Source: Sipunculus nudus
Taxonomy: Eukaryota > Annelida > Sipuncula > Golfingiida > Sipunculidae
Reading direction: 5' to 3'
Assembly (NCBI GenBank): GCA_026874595.1
Contig: CM049308.1
Coordinates: 91,639,624-91,703,623, forward strand
DNA: 64,000 bases
The notes under the pieces are model-generated. The model searched no databases and was not told where the DNA came from. It was given only the letters and a program-made list of their open reading frames with translations. The position numbers were made by a program, and so were the translations under genes. Numbering within the stretch: position 1 is the stretch's first letter; each line of letters begins with the position of its first letter. Positions 1-12,115 of this stretch are shown here, one piece after another.

Positions 1-360
1 AGTCAGATTTTCATTTAGATTGTCGGACTTAATCAGATTAAGTCCGCATATACGCATCATGTACGCAGACTGACGCCATGAATGCACCGATGAAGGGAAA
101 ACTCTCAGGCGAGCAAAAAAACAGTATTATCTCTAAGATACTGGTATATAAGGCAGGAATTTTAAAATGGAACAATGGCCTTCGGTAGCCACCGCTTCCA
201 TGATACTGTGTTTATCTATATAAAAACCAGCGGACATGGTTTTTGAGACACATAAACAACGATTTATTTCGCTCCTCACTACGGGCCTCGCTTTCCTAAA
301 TTTGAGGGGAAAAAATGGACCCCTTCAAAAGTTTGGTTATGAACTGATATAAATATGAAA

Positions 361-1495
361 ATATATAATGTGGTTCAGAAGTTATAGCGTTCACCAATAC
401 TTATGATTTTGGCTGATTTGACCTTGAAGATCCAGGTTAAGGTCACCAGTTTTCGAGATACTCAAGGAACTTGATAAAAACAACAAGTGTTTAAAATTTC
501 AGGAAAAATATTTGATACTTCAAAAGTTATAGGGTTTACAAACAAATTTTATTTCACCCTATTTAACCTTGATAATGAAGGTCAAGGTCACCAGTTTTTT
601 TTAACTTGTCCTAGATATTGGTATAGACAATTCACAAGTTGAATTTCATGAAAAATATATTAAGTGGTTCAAAAGTTATAGCGTTCAAAAATAATTTATA
701 TCTTGGCTGATTTGACCTTGAATATCCAGGTCAAGGTCACCAGTTTCAAATTTCTCAAGGGACTTGATTGAAACAATAAGTGTTTCAAATTTCAGTAAAA
801 AATATGTTATACTTCAAAAGTTATAGGGTTCACAAACAAATTTTATTTCATCCTATTTAACCTTGATAATGAAGGTCAAGGTCACCTTTTTTTAAACTTG
901 TTCCAGATATTGGTAGAGACGATTCACAAGATGAATTTCATGAAAATATATAAAGTGGTTCAAAAGTTATAGCGTTCAAAAATAATTTATATTTTGGCTG
1001 ATTTGACCTTGAATTCCCAGGTCAAGGTCACCAGTTTTCAAGCTTCTCAAGGGACTTGATTAAAACAATAAGTGTTTCAAATTTCAGTAAAAAATATGTG
1101 ATACTTCTAAAGTAAGGGGTTAACATATAATTCTGTTTCTGCCTATTTGATCATGAAGGTCAAGGTCATCAGTTTTCGATCTGTCCGAGATTTTAGAAGA
1201 GACATTTCACGATTCGAATTTTTCGAATTCACAAATACTTTCGATTCTGGTCGAATTGACCTTGAATTTTTCGAGCTCCTGAAAGATCCTGATTTAAGTA
1301 ATTAAGTGTTTCAATATAAGGAAAAAGTTATGGGGTTAAAAATATATATATTTCGGCCTATTTGACCTTGAAGATAAAGATCAAGGTCACTGGTTTTCGA
1401 ACTCGTCCGAGATATTGGTACAAAGAATTTAAATTGAAAACTGCATGGAAATATGTCGAGTCGTTCAAAAGTTACCGCGTTCACAATAAATGACA
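361..1495. repeat. degenerate tandem repeat with TCAAGGTCA half-sites
   Basis: Four to five diverged copies of a block of about 292 bp, itself a dimer of two related halves. One half carries 'gttatagcgttca' and the other 'gttatagggtt'. Each half contains a TGACCTTGA and/or TCAAGGTCA nonamer. Exact TCAAGGTCA copies start at 582, 731, 876, 1022, 1160 and 1381, mostly 138-149 bp apart. In at least two copies (713-739 and 1004-1030) the two nonamers form a perfect inverted pair with a 9-nt spacer. No long ORF runs through it. Similar repeats are common in bivalve genomes (general knowledge). Confidence 0.8.
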
Positions 1496-1677
1496 CAGAC
1501 GACGACGACAACAGACCAAACATGGGATGGGAGACATAAGAAGTGTATCTGTATGCTATGAAGTATAGACCCATACACATGTATACACACACACAATCTC
1601 CGCTTTTAATATTCATGTATGCACGCATGCACATCAGTAATTAAATAGAACTACATATATAGATTGAAATAAAATAC

Positions 1678-1683
1678 TTTATT
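1678..1683 (-). terminator. possible poly(A) signal of the CHAC1-like gene
   Basis: Reads AATAAA on the minus strand, 1.2 kb past the stop codon. A GT-rich stretch follows downstream on that strand (about 1560-1620), as expected of a cleavage site. No closer AATAAA was noticed, but I did not search exhaustively; the 3' UTR length is inference. Confidence 0.3.
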
Positions 1684-2880
1684 CAATTATATCCTATTTC
1701 TCATAAAAACACGTTTATCGTGTTATAATCAGACAACTCGTGACTATAATAACGCAACACTAAATAAAACGAACTTAATTTGAAACACACAAGGCAATAT
1801 GCAGGATAAAAGTGCCTGCACTTCATCATGTATAACGCCAGTGGCACATATATGGTTGAAACAGGTGCAATTAAACATTAAAACATGAACACGTCGTTCA
1901 AAAATACGACCACAGTGTATATATAAAACCTTCTGCGGTTCTCATGAAGTGACTGAAACGTTGTATAAAGTGTTATGTAACAAGTGAACCGCATGAAGAT
2001 AAACCAACAGAAATTTCAACAAAATGTGCCCTCCAAGAAAACTGGAGTGGGTGTATATAAATAACTGTAGAACATTGTATACATAGAAATATCGACGAAG
2101 ATCACAAGACCATATATATGGAAGACAGTCTTGAGTTCATTTTTAGGGAGCCGGGTCTGAAGACCAGGACAAGGCGCACGTGCCGTTTGGTACCCATAAT
2201 ACATCTCCCCAATCTTTGGCGCCGCGAAGTGCGCAATCGTGGCTTTTATGTTGAATACTCAGAGGAAGTACCCTTTCAAACGTGTAAATGGCGTATGTGG
2301 ATCTATAACAACATGAACACATGCAAGCCCCGATCGAAATTCATCTCTGTTGACCCGTCAGAAATTCAGATCGACAACCTTTTTGTCCTCCGTCCATAGA
2401 GAGTCCATACAACCCGCTTGATATAGGACTACACCGGTAGAAAAGTGGAACGCACTGAAGTGGCGCCTCTTTACCACGATTAACTGGTATGTTTTATAAA
2501 GACCACATTGACCCATCATATCTATGAAATGGTTTACGGTTTATAAACGAGACCTTGAGTCAACTCAGGCAGAGAATCGAGTGACCACTTGGGGATTCAG
2601 TGATGTCCATCCATGCATGCTCCATGACCCTCCCCTAACGGATGTCCGGGATGCCAGTCCGAAGCCTCGAGATTGAACCCCATCTGGTATTACAGAATTC
2701 AGGAAATCTGTACACAAGCTATAATGTTTTCATCAAGAACTACCAAATGGAAAAATATAATTCTGCCCAGTCTCATTTGGCAAACCCACAGGTTCATTTG
2801 GTTCCATGCAATATATGTGAAGCCAAGTTTGCGGGACTCGCAATTTTAAAATAGGACCATTTTATAACAACTGACTAACT

Positions 2881-3905
2881 TTACGCCCGCCATGAATTTC
2901 TTCGGACTGGCTGTGATACTGACAGAAGCTTGGCACTTTTTAAAGTCCAGTCCTCTTTCGGTCTTGATTTTTCTATCAAAGCGTCTGAAGAAATATTTCT
3001 TAAGAGACACATACTATTAATTACTTTTTCTAGTTCAAACAAGTGTTCATCTGTGTCTTCAGGAATTTTCCTCCGTACATAATCCACTATTTTTGTGACG
3101 TATTCAAGGTTATGACCACTGGAACCAACAGCTTCCGTTACCGCATGCGCAGTGGTGTCTATTGTCTCTGGGCCAGCATACAGGCTGTTTTCCCGAGTTG
3201 CATAATACGTTAGAACTGATTCAAATGGTTCTTGGTCGTGTTTCTTATAAAAGGGGATCGTCATAGACCGGTAACCACCAAGTTTGCTCTCACGGGCCCC
3301 AAGATGATTCAAGGCATTATCAATCTGTTCCTGGCCAACCAGTTTAAATGCAACACCCCACGTGACACCCTGTGGAAGTAAACAGACAAAATAATATTAT
3401 ATGTGTTTTCAGCGGAATATCTTTGGGATAAATGTTGCAAATGAATACATAACAATCATTGGCTTGATTAAATATACAGTCCACAGTTGATTTGGTGATA
3501 TTTTATTAGTCACAAAACGAAAACTGTGATAATATAGTACCGTACACTCAAGTATTAGACGTGTGACCAGTTAAGACCATATAACAATTTATTGACGGAT
3601 ACGAAGCCAAATAGTATACCTGCATTCCTGCACTGACCAAACTTAACGGACCTATATAGCACTGATTATATGCATATCAACAGGGACGGATGTGTGTGTG
3701 GGGGGGGGGGGGGGGGGCTCTTTTTTTCGACCGAATTAAAACGGGTGAATAGATAAAACACGTTAAATACTGAGAAACCTCACCGGAACTACCCCTCTAA
3801 GACTGCAAAACTAGCCTGAAATTTCAAAATGTTTCTACACCCTCTTTCCCTCTCTATTCTATAATTTTATATCCACCCCTGATCTTTGTGTATGCACATA
3901 CGTGC

Positions 3906-3949
<44 letters not shown>

Positions 3950-6198
3950 GAGAAAGAGAAAGAGAGAGAAAGAGAGAGAAAGAGAGAAGAGAAATTATTA
4001 AAAATATGTATAGGATGTCGTATTAATAAAATGTTTCTGCATGACAAGTTATTTACGCATGCGTGTAATCTCATCAGCGTCTCTTCCGGATGTTATCCCC
4101 TGGTCACGAACATCCTGATCATTAATATAAGTACCGGAACTACGATTAATTTATATTACTTATGTATCACACGCACATACAAAGCCGTGTGGTCTGTTAT
4201 AGTCCAATAAAACATGACTGCGCTCGACCTATTTTTCTACTATACCTAACATGCACGAAAAAAAAATTAATAATTAAGCACTCCTTAACATTTTGTCACG
4301 CACTTCATTATTTATACTTCATATATATAGGCCTAGCAATACCCAGGTTCAGGTGCATGACCAACGCCTTTCATACACAATTCAAAACTATATAGTAGTC
4401 CGTCTGCCCTATATATAAAGTAAGGCGCGTTGTTGGAAGTTGTGGGCGGGGATCTAAATACTGAAATCATGCAGGGATATCGCAGCACCAACGTGGGCAG
4501 AGTCAGCTATTTAAAGAAGCCTTGCAAAGGAATGACAGTGACGTCACGTGCAGGATACAGTTCCGCGAATCCGTTAAAATATTTATTTTGGATTAAACAT
4601 GAATAGTATACTATACTATTATAATATTCATTCAAGGTCTCTTCCTAGTTGCATTTTATGTGGGCGTTTTCATGTTCGCTTCTTTTGAATGAAACTGATA
4701 TTCTATTGCGTATTTTTTTATGAAGGCAATCTTATTTAAACATTTCTCACAGGACTGGTAAAATGAACAAGAAGTCATAATTGTAAATTAACCAATCAAT
4801 GACGCAATTCAAAGACGCATACACGTCACGGGAAGAGAAAAAGAATATGGAGAGGATACCTCCATTTATTTCAGGAAATCCCCATTTCAACATTAAGGGT
4901 TTTCAACGTCTCTTTCAAAATCTCATAGTAATTGCCATTACGGTGTTTATTCAAGTATACATGAAGTACATTGGCAGATGTACTCACCTCTGGGTCTGGT
5001 ACTAACGTGGCGACTCGTCCCGGCTGCAAATACAGAAACATTTTTATCAACTTCGCTTTATTTGTGCACAAAGGTAGTCTCTCATGACACATTTCTCTAA
5101 GAGTCTTTATTCACCATGCTCTGAATATGACATGCTAATACAGACTACACAAAGTAGTTTTACAACACATTAAACCATTACGAGGTCCCGTACTCTTACA
5201 AAGATAGGAGGATTCTTTATAACCTTCTGATGAAACAGAAACGGATGCCATGGCCTCCCCCCCCCCCCCTTACACACACACACCACATGTATGATAAATA
5301 TCACCATATATATCACCATAATATAATAATGATATAATAACAATAATATAATAATAATATCGTGCAAAAGTATTCAGCAATGACCGTCTGGGGAAGGCCA
5401 CCTGGGCTGTACTGCCCTAGTTTCATCACAGGCGCTTTAATTGCTATTAGTGTAGATTTCGGTTAAATTTGTGACTTTTCTGGGTCATTTCCTTATAACA
5501 ATTATTTATCTGACATTTTCCTAGCGTTTTCACACTATATGGTCCAGCCTTTTATTATTTACTTAATATTTGGGATAGGCAGGCAAGAAAACCCCTGTCT
5601 TTGAGATGGACCATATAGTGCGAAAAAAAAAGCTAGGAAAATGTCAAATATGTAATAGTTATAATTAAATGTCCCAGCAAAGTAACAAATTTTACCGAAA
5701 TCTACACTTATAGCTATTCAAGTGCCTGTGGTTTCATACAAAATTGTAATGTAGACTACATGTTATATTTGCATGGTATATGATACTTAATAGCTCACTG
5801 GCACACACACATGCCTCCAAACTGGGATGACAATGCCGGTTTCAGACTGAAACATTTCACATACACTGTCCACTTCCCCTCCTCCCCCCCTCCCCCATAC
5901 ACACACAAACATACCATTAAAAACATACCATTAAATGGAACATTTTAACAAGGAAATATTTATACATGTTTGCTTAGAAACGTATGGTATTTTGAGGTAT
6001 ATCAAATTGAGATATTTTACGTACCAGTGTCGCTGTTCCTCTGTGTGTGACGCTGCCTTGCCAAAATTTTCTTGAATAACCTTTCACGAAGCCATGTTCA
6101 AGTCCACTGTGCTCAAACCCTGGCTTCCACATCAGGGATCCATACCCGAACACCCATAAAATCGTACTTGTGCTTGTTGTCAACATTGTAAGAATCAA
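2881..6198 (-). CDS. CHAC1: CHAC1-like glutathione-specific gamma-glutamylcyclotransferase (3 exons)
   Basis: Exons on the minus strand are 6198-6025, 5023-4988 and 3369-2881; every junction is phase 0 and the product is 232 residues. The family cleaves glutathione to 5-oxoproline and Cys-Gly in the cytosol. Visible hallmarks are the gamma-glutamyl-binding loop FGYGSLMW (Y19-L22), [13 protein letters not shown], the PGRVATL strand, the catalytic glutamate in [11 protein letters not shown] (E97), SGHNLEYV and [23 protein letters not shown] and SGHNLEY sit closer to vertebrate CHAC1 than CHAC2 (from memory). About 40 polar residues extend past the conserved core. The 36-nt middle exon encodes only 12 residues but matches the family exactly. 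The first ATG in frame ahead of WVFGYGSL was taken as start. It lies downstream of the Delta gene in the same orientation. Vertebrate CHAC1 (Botch) is reported to antagonise Notch maturation. Confidence 0.95.
3908..3991. repeat. GA microsatellite
   Basis: Interrupted (GA)n tract in intron 2 of the CHAC1-like gene. Open frames of alternating Arg-Glu or Leu-Ser across it are artefacts. A G-homopolymer (3700-3717) lies about 200 bp away in the same intron. Confidence 0.95.
5427..5730. mobile_element. palindromic (foldback) MITE in CHAC1 intron 1
   Basis: A 304-bp element made of two arms of about 125 bp in inverted orientation around a short centre. The left arm begins CACAGGCGCTTTAATTGC; the right arm read in reverse begins CACAGGCACTTGAATAGC. 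The inner ends meet at ACTATATGGTCCA and its complement. The direct repeat GTTTCAT flanks it exactly at 5420-5426 and 5731-5737, the signature of a 7-bp target-site duplication. No transposase, so non-autonomous. Arm mismatches suggest moderate age. The TSD length does not settle the superfamily; hAT-like is one guess. Confidence 0.85.
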
Positions 6199-6499
6199 CA
6201 GCTGTTACACTAGTCCTCAGTAAGTTGCAATGTTTTCAGCAATTCTTCAGCAAATTCTAATGTTTTTTAATCTCGATGTGTCGAGTTGTCTTCTCTGGTC
6301 TGATCTTATGCTGGCGCCTTGAAGGATCTTTCAGAAATGGGCAGTTACTACCCTGCTTGTCGGTCTGTTCCAGCTGTTTACATTTGACACGTGCTCACTA
6401 GGTCATCTTGGTACGTCACAGCAGTTGCCCAATCACGAAGCCGAGTCACGACACAGCTTTGTGTTCATTCGCTTCTCGAGTGACCTTCGACCTAATTTA

Positions 6500-6555
6500 T
6501 GACGTCAAATGTTAGGCTCTGACTGCCATGGTGTCCCGGTAGTGCATGATGCAAT
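6500..6555. promoter_or_regulatory. ATF/CRE plus CARE pair upstream of CHAC1-like gene
   Basis: A full CRE palindrome TGACGTCA (6500-6507) and the C/EBP-ATF composite element TGATGCAAT (6547-6555) sit 302-357 bp upstream of the CHAC1-like start codon, 39 bp apart. Human CHAC1 is induced by ATF4/ATF3 through a bipartite ATF/CRE element (from memory). An ATAAAT-like stretch overlaps the CRE on the minus strand, but no clear TATA box or start site can be fixed. Confidence 0.5.
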
Positions 6556-8885
6556 GTTTTGGCGCATTACAGCAGGTGACCCGGTACATCTGTGACCCGT
6601 TTTTGTTTCACGGCATGCCGTCCGGTTTACGGATGTAGCGTTATTTGTGCACAAACTGCCCCCACCTCCACGTATCATTCATTTTGTTCTAAAGGCGTAT
6701 TAATTTGAGTGCGTCGCATGATCTCATTAACTGATTGAGATTCAGCTAAAAGAATAATACGATGACAATAATAGATAACGATATTAAAAGCAACAAATAG
6801 AGAGTATTAAATGAAATTTTCCCGTATATTAAATATTGTGTTACATGGATAATATTTTCAAAATAAAAAAAGCACTAAATTCAGAAACTAATTGAATTAG
6901 AAAAAAATAGACGTAAATGTAACCGTATTTATGTTTCTTGGTTGAGCCAACTCGCAGACCTGCATGCTCAATATGCCGTGATAATTTTTCATCTTTTAAA
7001 ATACAGTATAAAAGATAGTCCTTATTAAGTATAGCATATTACAATATCATTAAGTAAATCGTGAGTGAGACTGGGTTTGGGACTGTTACAACGACATTAT
7101 GGATGCTTATACGTGTTCATTTAGCTTTTTACTTCGATTAGATTTTTTTTTAAGTTTCATTGACAGGTGGGTTGATTTTCCAAATTTTGATCAAAGCAAA
7201 AAGACACTGAAAACAAGACCGGGAGGGGGGGGGGTTGCGTTACATTTAGTACGGAAGTACTTTTTGTATTAACCTTAGGTGCATGCGTCCTGAATTAAAG
7301 CTAAGCCAGACATTATGACAAAGACCTAACCACTCCTTTGTAGGCTTTGCAAAACCTTTTAACGATTGCAACCACACCTTTTAATTAAGGTGCACACAGT
7401 GCGAATGGATTCCAGATATAAATGACAATATGCACTTTTTTATTTTACTTTTATTTTACCTTTTTTTAACTTTAAATTGTATGACTATAAACATTTAGAG
7501 ATTACATTTAGTGACTTTTCTAAATATAAAATCACTGTGCTTTCAAACATTTAATTACTTGCAGATTCTTAAATTTTCCGCAAAGACACAACTTCTAAAA
7601 CGCGGCAAGTGGGTGTGTAGGCTACATGAAAGTGTGGCGTCACAATCAGCATAACTCCGTCTCATTTGTGTACAATTGGTGTGTGTGTGTGTGTGTGTGA
7701 TTTTCATTGGTTCAAATAATGGCGACTATGGGCCTATTATTTTATACGCATGCATAAATCAGAGTTTGTTAGACACGCCCCGCACATTAGGAAATTAACT
7801 ATGCGTACGTAATTTTCCTTCCAATGTTAAAACGAAACAAGAGAATATATTAACAGAATATGAGAACAAAGTATGACTTGAAGAGAAAGTTTGAAGATTT
7901 AATGACGTCATAATGAAACGTCATCCGTTACATTGAAACAGTTTTCGCACGTGACGTCACTCCAAAAACCAAGGTTATATTAACAAGACGTAAAGTAAAT
8001 ATTCTGCATATATTGGGTGTAATCATATTCCCAAGTATATAACAACTTTTTCTTATGCTATTTTTCATTTTGTATCGAACATGAGTGTAAATGAAAATAG
8101 TCAACCGGAATAAAAGAAAAAAAAACTAATAGACAGGGTTAAAAGAGGAAAAAGCAGGTTGCGTATATAAATATATTTGGTAATGGTTTGGACAAAAACT
8201 ATATCACTATGAAGAATTTTAAAGAGCCGAGGTGGCGGTTAAGACAGAGCCAATGAAGCGAGATGGTGGAATATGAAACTGGTGCAACGTATAGGATCTA
8301 CAGCCATGGATGAATTGACAGACAGACGGACGGAAAACTCGATTGCCATACATGCATGCAGGACACCTGCCTTAATTAGCCGTCCATTAAACTGCACGAC
8401 TCATCAGCAGATCTTCGAGCTAGCTTTTATAGACATGAACACTGGAGCTTACTTTAATTGTTTGTGCAACAGTTCTATTTCATTTTAGATAAGCAAAAAG
8501 GGACGTACTCCAATCAATCCGGTATTTTCCTGAATTTGAATACCTGCAGAAAGGCTGGGGCAAAATGACGTCACGTTATTGCTTCAGAAATCTGACGTTT
8601 GGATAAAGTTTTGTAAAACTAAATAAATCCCGTTTATCTTGCTATGCTTGAACATGTATCGAGACTGGTCTGTTAATTAACCAGCAGGTGCCATTTGAAT
8701 TTGGCGATTATCGAATTTATATTTTACGACCTTCTGTTTTTTTTTTCTGGTTCTTGTTGTCAAATGACCTGTCATCTTCTACGCATGGGTTGCTAGTCTC
8801 ACTTTGTTGTTACATTTTTCATAGTATTTATGGCAAGTCAGCCAGCAGCTTTTAAATGTAGTACCGGTAAGGGTTATGACTGATT
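6556..8885. other. intergenic, upstream of CHAC1-like gene
   Basis: No gene seen. It contains three further TGACGTCA palindromes (7903-7910, 7952-7959, 8566-8573), a GT microsatellite (7679-7699) and a short G-run near 7225. Short open frames here show no protein-family features. Confidence 0.6.
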
Positions 8886-10728
8886 TGTTTTTAGCTCAGC
8901 TGACTGTAAGTCATCTGAGTTATAGTGATCACTCTTTGTCCGTCGTCCGTCTGTCCGCCTGTCTGTCCGTTAACCAGGCACAAATCGTAACCGCTGGTTC
9001 TAGAATCTTGTAACTTGACATTCTGAGAGGTCCATGAAAAATATCCTAGGAAACCAAGAATTAGGTCTCTGTTACCCATATCCTTCGAGCTATGGGGCCC
9101 CAAAGTACCCCCCCCCCCCCCGAATAGTAAAAAATTTCATACAAAGACTTCATTATCTCATTAACTACATCACTGATGGTCATGATTTTTAGCATACATA
9201 TTGATCATGAGATGTTCCATCAGTTCCTGCAGACTGATGGCGCCACCTGTATTTTTCGATTTTTTAAGGAATTTTTTTCTCTATTTTGAAGACCTTTAAA
9301 AATGTGAACATCTGTTAACAGGGCACAAATCGTAAAGACTGGACTAAGAATCTTCATTCTTGACACACTGAGAGACCTATGAAAAGTTTTCATGAAAACC
9401 AGAAATTAGGTCTCTGTTACCAATATCCTTTGAGCTATGGGACCCCAATGTACCCCCCAGAATAGTCAAAAATTTCATACGAAAAATTCAATATCTCATT
9501 AACTACATCACTGATGGTCATGATTTTTGGCATACATATTGATCATGAGATTTTTTTACGAATTGTTTTCTCTATTTTTGAGACCTTTAAAATGTGAACA
9601 TCTGTTAACAGGGCACGAATCGTAAAGACTGGACCTAGAATCTTTATTTTTTACACAGTGAGAGACCTATGAAAAGTCTCCATGGAAACCCGAAATAAGG
9701 TCTCTGTTACCCATATCCTTTGAGTTATAGGACTCCAAAGTACAGCTCCGAATAATGGAAAATTTGATACAAAAGCAGAAGTATCTGAACAATTAATGCA
9801 GAGATCACCATAATTGTTTGCATGGATATTGATCATGGAGTGTTTCATCAATTTCTGCAGACTGGTGGCACCACCTGTATTTGTTCGCGTTTTTTAACGA
9901 ATTTTTCCTCTATTTTTGAGACCTTTAAAGATATGAACATCTGTTAACAGGGCACAAATCATAACAGCTTGACCTAGAATCTTCATTCTTGACACACAGG
10001 GAGACCCAAGAAAAGTCTCCATGCAAGGAAACCTGAAATTAGGTCTCTGTTTCCCATATCCTTGAAGCAGTATGGCTCCAAAATACCCCCCAGAATAATG
10101 AAAAATTTCATACAAAAACTTCAGTATGTCATTAACTACATCACTGATGGTCATGATTTTTTACATACATATTGATCATGAGATGTTTCATCAGGTTCTG
10201 CAGACTGGGTGCGCCACCTCTATTTTTTTCAATTTTTTACGAATTTTTTTAAAGATATGGTTATCTGTCAACAGGGTACAAATCTTAACAACTGGACCTA
10301 GAATCTTCATTCTTGTTATGCAAGGAGGCCCGTGAAAAGTGTCTGTGGAAACCCGAAATTAGGTCTCTGTTACCCATATCCTTCAAGCTATAGGACTCCG
10401 AAGTATCCCTAAGAATAATGGAAAATTTGATACAAAAGCTGAAGTATCTGAACAACTAATGTAGATCACCATGATTCTTTGCATGGATATTGACCATAAA
10501 CTGTTTTTATTAGTTTCTGCAGACTGGTGGAGCCACCTGTATTTTTTTAGAGTTTAAACACTTTTTCTCTATTTTTGAGCTATATAAATACGGACACAAT
10601 CTTAGCCTGTTGGTTAACTTGTTTGATGCTTCAGTTGAATGGGTATATACTACCATTCAGATGATAAAATTTCCTTTTGCGAATCTCTTCCCAGTCAGCT
10701 GAGCGTCATGACCCATGGGTCACTTGTT
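8886..10728 (+). mobile_element. non-autonomous element with internal tandem units (left copy)
   Basis: Starts at TTTTTAGCTCAGCTGACTG and ends at CCAGTCAGCTGAGCGTCATG, so GCTCAGCTGACTG forms short terminal inverted repeats. A GTCCGTCTGTCCG-rich tract follows the left end. Inside are five diverged units of about 290-345 bp, each with 'GTTAACAGGGCACAAATC', 'AGGTCTCTGTTACCCATATCC' in part, and 'CTGCAGACTGG'. The phrase 'ctctgtt' recurs near 9065, 9411, 9705, 10045 and 10362. No transposase is encoded. An inverted copy lies at 48886-50438. The layout recalls bivalve pearl-type elements; that assignment is inference. No clear target-site duplication was found. Confidence 0.8.
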
Positions 10729-12115
10729 AGAGTGTTGTTTCATCACCTGACCAGTGACCTTGACCTTTATCATAGAGACTGAGATATAAGAAATAGTCTG
10801 TTTTCTCATTTAGTATTGGTTTCAATCTGGTTAGAATGCCTCATTCCTTACTTGAACCTTACATTTTTTAATTGATGCAAATTTACGACAATATTGACAA
10901 ATTTCAATGAAACCCTAAAGTGGGACAGATTATAATCATCATGCATTCGCGGAAGCCTGTTAATAGCTTTATGCACACGCATAATGAAAATGGTCGCTAT
11001 TTATACGTGTGTTGTGTATAATTTAAACATTTCACTACTCGTGCTTTTTCCACGGAAGTTTACCATAGCAAATCTTGCGCACAGGCCTATGGGAAATCGG
11101 AAGGTTGTTTATGCCCGCGCACACATCACAATGTATACACTACAAAAAACCCTGGATTAAATTACCCATAACAACGACCATAACTCCAGCGGCCCGCGAA
11201 CCTGACGCATGTGTGAAGGTGCCTTGATACTGAATCGATGATCTATTTCGATCAATATATTTATATAAATCGACCTATACATGTGTGTGTGTACGTTTAT
11301 GTGAAGCGTGTGGACTGTGATGTAAAGGCTTAATAGGCCTATCTTGAAATTTTCCTACATGCTCATATTGAATATATATGTACAGATATATACTATCAGT
11401 CGTTATCAGTGAAATCGTTAAAAAAATCGATTGGGATTACGTTTGAGAAGTTGCCATTATTGAAATATATATAGAAGTGGTTGAAGGTCATTTGATATGT
11501 ATATATTTGCACGCAGTATATATGAGCTGAGCAAGTAAACCTGGCTATATTAGATACCGGGCCGGTCGATAGTTTGGGGCGAACAGCTGTTCTTTATGCT
11601 CAGAGCTCAATATTTGTCGAGATGCGAAATCACGGACTCTTTTATACTCTCCGAGAGGTCAATCGAACCAGCGCGGTTGAGGTTTATTTTACGCGTTGTG
11701 TATACCATGCAGGACTATATCCGGAATCTTTAGAAAAAAAAGAGACCGTCATGAATGTATTGGAATTTTTTTTAAAAACGTTATTCATATCTATGAACTG
11801 GAGAATGGCTTATGTGTCACTTTAACAGCCTTCGTTGGATGTCGAATTTGTAACGATAACATTTACTAGTATTAACTATTTGTGGGTCCAAACGGATTAA
11901 TCTTATGCATGGACATGTGTGCACACCTACGTGTACATGCAGATATGCATATACTTGAGTAGATCTTAGCTTATAATTGTAACACTTTTATAATGTAAAA
12001 TAAATAAACAAATGTTGCACTCATATATAGCACTTACAAAATATAAATAATATCCTACGGCACCTACGGTAAAATAAGCCGCCTCTTCACCAGATCTGCA
12101 CCAACAACCAGTGAG
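10729..12115. other. intergenic, no gene seen
   Basis: AT-rich sequence with short random open frames. An 83-codon plus-strand frame at 11574-11825 has no recognisable features or splice context. Confidence 0.5.

Noticed and set aside
2118-2399. 93-codon plus-strand frame in the CHAC1 3' flank
   Set aside because: Protein-like composition but no family match, no splice partner, and antisense to a probable 3' UTR.
3859-4210. Arg-Glu and Leu-Ser rich frames
   Set aside because: Translation of the GA microsatellite.
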